A stretch of 64,000 nucleotides of DNA from Ailanthus altissimus (taxonomy: Eukaryota > Streptophyta > Magnoliopsida > Sapindales > Simaroubaceae), in NCBI GenBank assembly GCA_946807835.1, contig OX327693.1, positions 9,441,501-9,505,500 on the forward strand, read 5' to 3'. Positions 57,611-64,000 of this stretch are shown one piece after another (positions within the stretch are counted from its first letter, which is position 1; each line of letters starts with the position of its first letter). A model generated the notes under the pieces. That model saw only the letters and a program-made list of their open reading frames with translations. It was not told the DNA's origin and made no database searches. The translations under genes were made by a program, and so were the position numbers.

Positions 57611-58610
57611 AAGGCAAATAAGGCAGGGATACTTTGGCTTAACATGAAGCAATATGCACAAGTCATGGTTAAGAAGTGCGATAAATGCCAAAGGTTTGCA
57701 AAGATGCCAAGGCAATCCTTAGAAAATCTCACCGTACTAAGCTCATTATGGCTCTTTGCCATTTGGGGGGTAGATAACTTCAGTCTAATGCTAGTTGTTA
57801 GGGATGAAGGCAAGTTTGCTATTGTAGCAGTGGATTACACAACTAAATGGGCATAGGTAGAGCCCCTGACCTCAATTATTGAGATGAGGACTAGTGAGTT
57901 CATTCGGTGCGCTATAATTTGTCATTTTGGTTTGCCTTGCGCCATAGTTACAAAAAAAGGACACAGTTTGACAACAAGAAGTCTAGGCAATTTTGCAAAA
58001 ATTTAAAGATAACTAATAAGTTTGCCTCACCTATTTACCCTCAGTCTAATGGGCAAGTAGAGGCTATAAACAAAATCATCAAGACCATTTTGAAGAAAAA
58101 ACTTAAGGATCACAAGGGAGCCTGGGTAGATAAGTTACCTAGCGTACTGTGGGCTTATAGGACTACACTAAACACTAGAACTGGGAAGACCCTCTTTGCC
58201 TTGTCTTTTAAGTTCAAGGTAATTATATCAACTGAACTAGGAGTGCCTATACACAGGACCACCCGCTTTAATAAGGCAGAGAATTCCAACTCAGTTGCAA
58301 CCAATATAGACCTTGCCAAAAAGATAAAGAGGTCAATAGCCATCAAAGTAGTAACTTCCTAGTAGTAGATAGCCAAGTTGTATGCCTAGAAAGTCAAACT
58401 AAGGTAATTCAAAGAAGGTGACTTGGTCTTGCACATGGTGAATTTGAATACTAAGAAGCCTTCAAATTAAGTCTTCAATCCTAACTAGGAAGACCCTTAC
58501 TGTGTGGACAAAATGATCGGGACATGTACCTACAAGCTTACTCACATAGACAGAAGGCAAGTGAAGCACTTATAGAATGCAGCCCAGCTTTGTAAGTACT
58601 ACCAGTGAAA
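57611..58610 (+). pseudogene. Tat-like Gypsy integrase
   Basis: The frame resumes: ANKAGILWLNMKQYAQVMVK, KCDKCQRFAKMPRQ (end of the HHCC zinc finger), then WGVDNFSLMLVV and FAIVAVDYTTKWA (first catalytic Asp region). Next is CAIVTKKGHS, where the usual TDNG has lost its Asp. After a frameshift the core continues KNLKITNKFASPIYPQSNGQ, VEAINKIIKTILKKKLKDHK and VDKLPSVLWAYRTT (57907-58362). The C-terminal region ends near 58605. Integrase would join element cDNA to the genome. The lost Asp and the frameshift make it inactive. Confidence 0.88.
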
Positions 58611-59986
58611 GATGAGCATATTTGACCACTCAATTTCCTTTTTAAATTATTCATTAGTATTTATTTACAACCCTTGTTCAGAGCTCAGTAGCGCTTCTAG
58701 CAAGCTTAGCTATTTATTTCAATTGAAAAGGGTTTGTGTGGACAAAGTAAGAGGCCTATTTTTCAACTTACTTAGTATATAAATAGATATTAAGGTTGTA
58801 ATAGCTATGCTTTTAATGTTCATCATTAAAATAAAAAGATGTTCTTGTGTCCCCAATGATTGCTAAGCTGCAATATTTTCTTTGTGCAAGTATACTATTC
58901 TGCTCTTAAAGTATGAAAAAGGATGAGAATAACTGAATTTCTATTTGAGAGTAAGGTGTTGAACCGATTTAAGAAAAGATAATCTTCACATGCTCTATAT
59001 GCAAAAGGCGAGATCAAATATTAGGAATCAGAACAATATGAAAGGTCTCTAAAGATCCCTTTAATAGTGTTATGCTAAGACTTTAAGTATCTTACGTAAA
59101 AGAGATGCTCATTTATTGTGAATGGAGAGAGTAACCCAAAGATACCTCAAGTATAGTAAGGTTTGCTAAACCTAGAGAAAATGCAAGTGAATGATTCTTT
59201 ACTTATTATCTTGGAAATGTATGTTGTACTCATTTCTCATCCCTTAGCATGTGGACAAATGTAAGGAATAGTGCGTTGTCTTCTGACACCTCATAGGTTA
59301 TTGCCAAGGGTGAGAGTAGGGAACGAGCCTAATTTAAATAAGCCACTAGAGGTTTCCCTCAGCGATACTAAATTGAGTACTAAAGTGAGACACCCATCAA
59401 TTGTGTACAGAGGAAGTGGTCAATAAGGCCTGATGCACGGTAGAGGTGCTTTAAGTTTCACAAGTACGAGTATTTGAAATGCTTATCTCTATAGAATGCA
59501 TTACGCTTCCTTTTTAATTATCTTATTTTCAATAAGTGAGAAAATGAAAGCCTTTTAGTGGCACCCATAAATAAGGCTTCATGCCACTAAGTTGACCAAG
59601 CAAAGTATCACAACATAGTTTAAGATTAGGACATGATGTATTAAGTGTCCTAAATTTAGAATTACGATGTACTTGATGCACCCTAGGGGTAGATTATCTC
59701 TAACATACCATTATTTATAAGTTAAAATTGAAGTACCCAACAACTAACATGAGATATAAACATAACGAGATGCATTATACGAAATGTTGATCATTCAAAC
59801 ATTAATCAATAAACTAGGAAAAAAATAATTAAAACCCTAGTACTATAAAAGTTAAGTGTGATCTACACTACTCAGCAGCATAAACCCTATTGGGCACACT
59901 TCATAGACAGTCACATAGAGGGAAACCAAAGCCTAAAAATATATCCAAAAGACAATATCATAGTTTAAAATAGTTAGTACAATCTG
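58611..59986. other. Unassigned sequence 3' of the Gypsy pol
   Basis: Probably the 3' untranslated part of the Tat-like element and older debris. No coding frame, LTR or TSD could be recognised. A poly-A-free AT-rich composition continues to the SINE cluster. Confidence 0.4.
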
Positions 59987-60158
59987 TAAGAGTGTATGGG
60001 ACCCACCAACACCTTGGTCCACCAGCTGGATGACACCTCAGAGCCACTGGCGTCCCACCACACAATAATCAGGTTACCTGCGCCCCCAACCAATGTTGAA
60101 CCTGGAATCTCATCCCTTATAAGCCTTTATGGTTCAATGGTTGTACCCACTGAGCTGG
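59987..60158 (-). mobile_element. SINE-like copy 1, left arm of palindrome
   Basis: The minus strand reads GGCCAGCTCAGTGGGTACAA (A-box-like), then CCAGGTTCAACATTGG (B-box-like), and a body ending CCCATACACTCTTA. It is the inverted partner of 60159-60330 with only a few mismatches. Confidence 0.65.
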
Positions 60159-60341
60159 CCAGCCAAATGGGTACAACCATTGAACCTTAAAGGCTTATAA
60201 GGGATGAGATCCCAGGTTCAACATTGGTTGGGGGCGCAGGTAACCTGATTATTGTGTGGTGGGACGCTAGTGGCTCTGAGGTGTCATCCAGCTGGTGGAC
60301 CAAGGTGTTGGTGGGTCCCATACACTCTTATAAAAAGGCCG
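60159..60341 (+). mobile_element. SINE-like copy 2, right arm of palindrome
   Basis: The plus strand reads CCAGCCAAATGGGTACAACC, then CCAGGTTCAACATTGG and CCCATACACTCTTATAAAAA. The palindrome centre is at TGGCCA (60156-60161). Its tail meets that of copy 3 at AAAAAGGCCGGCCTTTTT (60332-60349). Confidence 0.65.
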
Positions 60342-60540
60342 GCCTTTTTGTTAGAGTGTGTGGGGCCCACCAACGCTTTGGTACCCAACCAGTGGCTGAC
60401 ACCTCAGCACCTACTGGCGCCCCAGCACACAATCCGCAGGTTACCTGCACCCCCAAGGAATCGAACCCCTGCCCCCATCTTCATGGAGGCCTTATAGGCC
60501 TTTAGAGGTTCGTCTTTGTACCCATTGGGCTGGCCCCCAA
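60342..60540 (-). mobile_element. SINE-like copy 3, tail to tail with copy 2
   Basis: The minus strand reads GGCCAGCCCAATGGGTACAA (A-box-like, about 60518-60537) and GGGGTTCGATTCCTTGG (canonical B box GGTTCGATTCC, about 60452-60468). A body homologous to the other two copies ends CCCCACACACTCTAAC. It retains the best B box of the three. It is not a tRNA gene because no cloverleaf with paired acceptor ends is present. Confidence 0.7.
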
Positions 60541-60574
60541 GGAATATTAATTGTTAATATATATACAATAAATT

Positions 60575-62779
60575 TGTTGGAGCTGGTGCTCACGTGCCAT
60601 TCCAATATTGTATGAATATTAATTGTTAATATTTATACAATAAACATTTCGAATAAAGATTGTTAAATATCATATTAATATGGTAAAATGCTTGTAACAT
60701 TACAGACATTGTTTGATCTGAAATAGTTCAGATCTGGTTTAAAGGAGTTTAGACCAGAACTAATAGTTATCAAAGCTGAGAGTTATAAATGCTAATAGTT
60801 AGCACTGTTAATAGTTATCAGTTTATAAGAGTCAGCGAGGTCTAAAGAGTTAGAACTTTGTCTATAATGGGACAAAGACCTGAGAGTATACTTGTAATGA
60901 CATAGTTGCAAAGAGTTGCAATAGGAGCTAAGAAATATCATTACGTAAATATGTCTAAAATATAATGTTCCTGATCTATGATCATCAATGCGGGTCTATC
61001 GGTGAATTCACAATATATAGATTAGTGTATGTCTATATCTGACTAGTTCAGATGGTTGTTCTTAGCTGACCATGAGCTTAGAGCTTGTATAGACATGCGG
61101 GTATCCTGTCAGGACTGGATACTGAACAGACTTATGAGGACCCCAATAGATATCCTATGAAACCGTCAAAGGAAGGTCCTATCGAGTTGAGTAGTAATCG
61201 TGGTCCTTTGACCTGAGCGCCACGGTGGTCTTGTGAGTGATCCATCATGCTTTGGTTCCACATATGTCAGAGACCTATCATGGTCTGACCGCTATGTGTC
61301 GCTGGGTATAGTCCGATGCTCATGGAGTCCGGTGTGCGTAGATACGGGATCCATCAGCTTACGTAGGTAAGTTGTATATCCGATGCTCCGAGATTGTATT
61401 TCATAAAGTTTTGTGGCCACAAGCATAAACCCGAGAAAAGAGTTTCCCACAGGGTTAAACAATATAGCAAAAATGTTTGCGTATATTGTTTATCGAGATA
61501 CGAATCTGGAGATAAGATTATTGGATGAGCAAATGGGGATTTGATGGTGCTGATCTATATCCCCGCACATCCAGGGTATAAATGATGAAAGGATTATACG
61601 TATACGTTATGACCTCAACTTGTATGGTCTGACACGCTGATTTGTAATATTCGTAACGTATGCGTGGGGCATCGATTACGGATTAATGGAATAGTTCCAT
61701 TTGACAAATCGGGTGTAGACCTAGAGAGTCCCAATATGAAATGTACTCTTTGAGCACTTGGGCAGTGTACCGTATTGAATTGTTCAATACAGTATAATTC
61801 AGCAATTACTAAGGTTACGTTAACTAAAGTATATGGTTAAATGGTGGGACCCACTTTAGGTTAACTTGGTAACCGAGTAAGGATATAATAGTAATTTCAC
61901 TTTATGATTATTTAATTGTTAAATAATTAAAATAAATATTTATTTGTTTAATTGTTAAATAAATGATTTAACTTAACTAAGGTTAAAAGTTAACCATAAG
62001 GTTAAGTTAGTTAACTTTACTTAATGGTTAAGTAAAGGTTAACCTAACCATGGTTAAGTTAGTTAACTATGGTTAAATTAATTAAATATTTATTAACTTA
62101 AAGGTTAAGTTAAAGTAATCTAACTATGGTTAAATGTTAACTAAGGTTAGGTTAAGCCAAATGAAATGCAAATGAAATTCAAATTAGTTTGAAATTTATG
62201 CATTAGTATATAAAGTGAAATGAAATTGAAAATCATAAGATTTTTGAAATTGGTTTTAGATTTTAGGTTTTGTATTTTGGGAGCCAATTCAATTTGAGAA
62301 ATTGAAATTGTTTGTTTTGTGTTTTAAGTGTTAGAACAACAAAACAAACTAGATAAATGGTTACTAAATGTAATAACTAAAAACAAGATTTGTTTTATTT
62401 ATTCAAGAGTTGAATAAAAAGAAAAACAAATTTGATTAAGTTAAATTGTTTAACTTTGAAAAATGTTTAAGAGTTAAACATATATGCTGGATTAAGATGC
62501 TGCCATTCTAGACAATCAAACCCACCCTTATTGATTGCTAGAATTGATCAAAGATTCATTTCATGGTGGACTTCAAAGAAAATTAATCCAAAGGCTTCAT
62601 TGGTGATATTTCTCAATTTCGAATTTCAGTTTAATCAAATGTTATTTTCTGTGTTCATTATATTTAATCTTCCGCTGTGCACATGTATGTATGAGATATG
62701 TATATTATTTGTATGATGAACACAACCCACATGCAAGCACCATAAGTTTTATTTAATAAATACCCCATATAACCCAACA
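60575..62779 (+). mobile_element. LTR-family copy E
   Basis: The 2205-bp segment starts TGTTGGAGCTGGTGCTCACG and ends CCCAACA, homologous to copies A-D (shared GATCTGAAATAGTTCAGATC, GTAGTAATCGTGGTCCTTTG, GGGATCCATCAGCTTACG, GAAAAGAGTTTCCCACAGGG). The flanks (AAATT left, CAATC right) do not match. The first 30 bp of an internal segment (GAATATTAATTGTTAATATT at 60614) also occurs just outside, at 60542, suggesting rearrangement at the left border. 61800-62160 is dense in GGTTAA/GTTAAC motifs. Confidence 0.75.
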
Positions 62780-64000
62780 CAATCATCCAAATCATTCAGC
62801 GGTCAAATATTAAAATCACTAAGGGATAAAGAGAGAAATAGTTGGTAAGTTGGTTAACAAGTGGCAACAAGAAGTTCTAGATTTAGTAGATACCATAATA
62901 GGAGTCATTGAAAGAAGTAGTTCCTCACTACCATCACCATCATCACCGTCATCTCTATATTTGGTCTAGTGAGCAGTTGAGTCCATAGGGATATTAGCTT
63001 TGCGGGGATCTCTACTTAATCCCTTCTTAGTGACCTTTGGCTATTAAGAAGTGGCATAGCTGGCTAAGGCTTTAAGGCATTGTCTTCATTGCTCTACATT
63101 CATTGCAGAGTGTCCAATGCGAACTTTACCTAGATTTTAGCTTTTTAAAGTTAAGGATACCTGTTGTTCTTCTTAACAGCCTCCAAGAGTCTCTTTTCTA
63201 ACAGATCCATAACATCGTTTATCCTCATAATAGTTCAATTCAGTTCATCATTAACCAATACTAATTCCTTTCTCTACTCGAGACAATGTGATAGTTCCCC
63301 CCTTTCACTATAGTAAGCTCTTTGGTAGCAAAAATAAAAATGTTCTTGTATTTGTCTTTTTTCACCTTAAGAACCACTTCATTCTTCTTTGAGGCCATCT
63401 GATGTATCCCTGGGTCCTTTATAGCCCTCAAGCCCCCCTACCCCTTCGTGCTTCTCTTTGTGCTCCCCCAAAGTACAAGCAACCTACAACAGAGGAGAAA
63501 ACAACGATAATGTAAACTCAGTACAAGAAAGTAAGAAACGTAAGTCAACAAGGGAAAGTGACTATAGTTACCTCATAAGTAAGACCTAGGGCTCTAGATA
63601 GAACATTTAATGAATCCTACTAGGAAATAGATAGAGCTAGTTTGGTAGGCAAGGCACTGTAGGCATGCTTTAAATGGGAGAGCATGTGTGAAACCTTACT
63701 CTTGAATTTGGGTCGAGATCCTCAGAAGGTAGGAAGGTTATAAAAGCCTGGCTACTCTCAAGAACCTTTTTCTTCTTGGTACTAGAGAGGTCTGAACCTA
63801 CAAACTTAAAGGAAAGGAAGGCTGTAAAGCTCCGATCAACTTAGGTACTACAGCTTTTGAGGCAAAGAAGGGCTAGAAAAGTCCTTCATCAAATCTTGCA
63901 TCCAATCCTCACCTTCTAGCTTCTTAATTCATTCTAAGCGAGTAGAGAATGAGGGGGAAAAAATTGTCCTTATGGAAATAAGGGATATTTATTAGTTATA
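62780..64000. other. Unassigned degenerate sequence
   Basis: No intact frame. The minus strand at about 63395-63300 gives MASKKNEVVLKVKKDKYKNI and nearby fragments that could be the gag side of a Tat-like element, but no diagnostic motif supports it. Nothing else recognised. Confidence 0.35.

Noticed and set aside
60450..60540. Possible tRNA gene because of a perfect B box (GGTTCGATTCC)
   Set aside because: The acceptor ends do not pair and no cloverleaf forms; the repeat body and three related copies fit a SINE.
1..64000. CRISPR arrays, bacterial-type operons, phage or a novel defence system
   Set aside because: No regularly spaced identical repeats with unique spacers and no prokaryotic gene layout; the tandem repeats seen are minisatellites or transposon-derived.

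Overview
This window is plant nuclear DNA, most likely from a eudicot. It is AT-rich, has no prokaryotic-style gene packing, contains one intron-rich gene with canonical GT/AG splice sites, and is otherwise filled with nested plant transposons. No CRISPR arrays, operons, rRNA or functional tRNA genes are visible.

The one gene that looks intact lies on the minus strand between about 38.0 and 27.2 kb. It is an ENTH-domain clathrin-adaptor gene of the plant EPSIN2/EPSIN3 type (clathrin interactor). I could join twelve coding exons, all in phase, into a predicted 969-residue protein with an N-terminal ENTH domain, an Arg/Asp/Tyr/Gly-rich segment, Pro/Ser/Gln-rich linkers with DPF motifs, and a Gly/Met-rich tail. 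Its introns hold a tRNA-derived SINE, a piece of plastid ycf3 and a 74-bp tandem duplication. A 40-odd-bp duplication lies right after the stop codon.

Left flank (1 to 27 kb): a degenerate minus-strand Ty3/Gypsy element with its 5' LTR and primer binding site (2.0-5.1 kb); two copies of a 2.2-kb LTR family in opposite orientation (5.7-10 kb); an orphan GC-rich leader or first exon (10.6-10.9 kb); and two Mutator-like elements (MULEs) inserted in one AT-rich tandem array. The larger MULE (13.19-21.37 kb) has a dead transposase whose SWIM finger is split by a solo LTR, a plastid intron fragment, and a decayed GRF-type zinc-finger ORF. The smaller one (22.05-25.84 kb) carries a decayed MURA-like transposase opposite a decayed ULP1-like cysteine protease, the layout of ULP-carrying 'KI' MULEs.

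Right flank (38 to 64 kb): an L1-type LINE (about 39.06-51.69 kb) is split by an Athila/Tat-like Gypsy element that has both LTRs and gag but no pol, and again by a solo LTR with perfect target-site duplications (TSDs). A 435-bp hAT-type MITE sits in the 5' LTR of the Athila-like element, and the 3' LTR keeps the matching empty site. Next comes a second Gypsy pol (Tat-like, 52.8-58.6 kb) split by two further solo LTRs with perfect 5-bp TSDs. Then there is a 550-bp SINE foldback cluster and a fifth copy of the 2.2-kb LTR. The high proportion of solo LTRs suggests frequent LTR-LTR recombination here.

I read all protein homologies by eye from conserved family motifs. Boundaries given as 'about' are approximate, and no database search was run.
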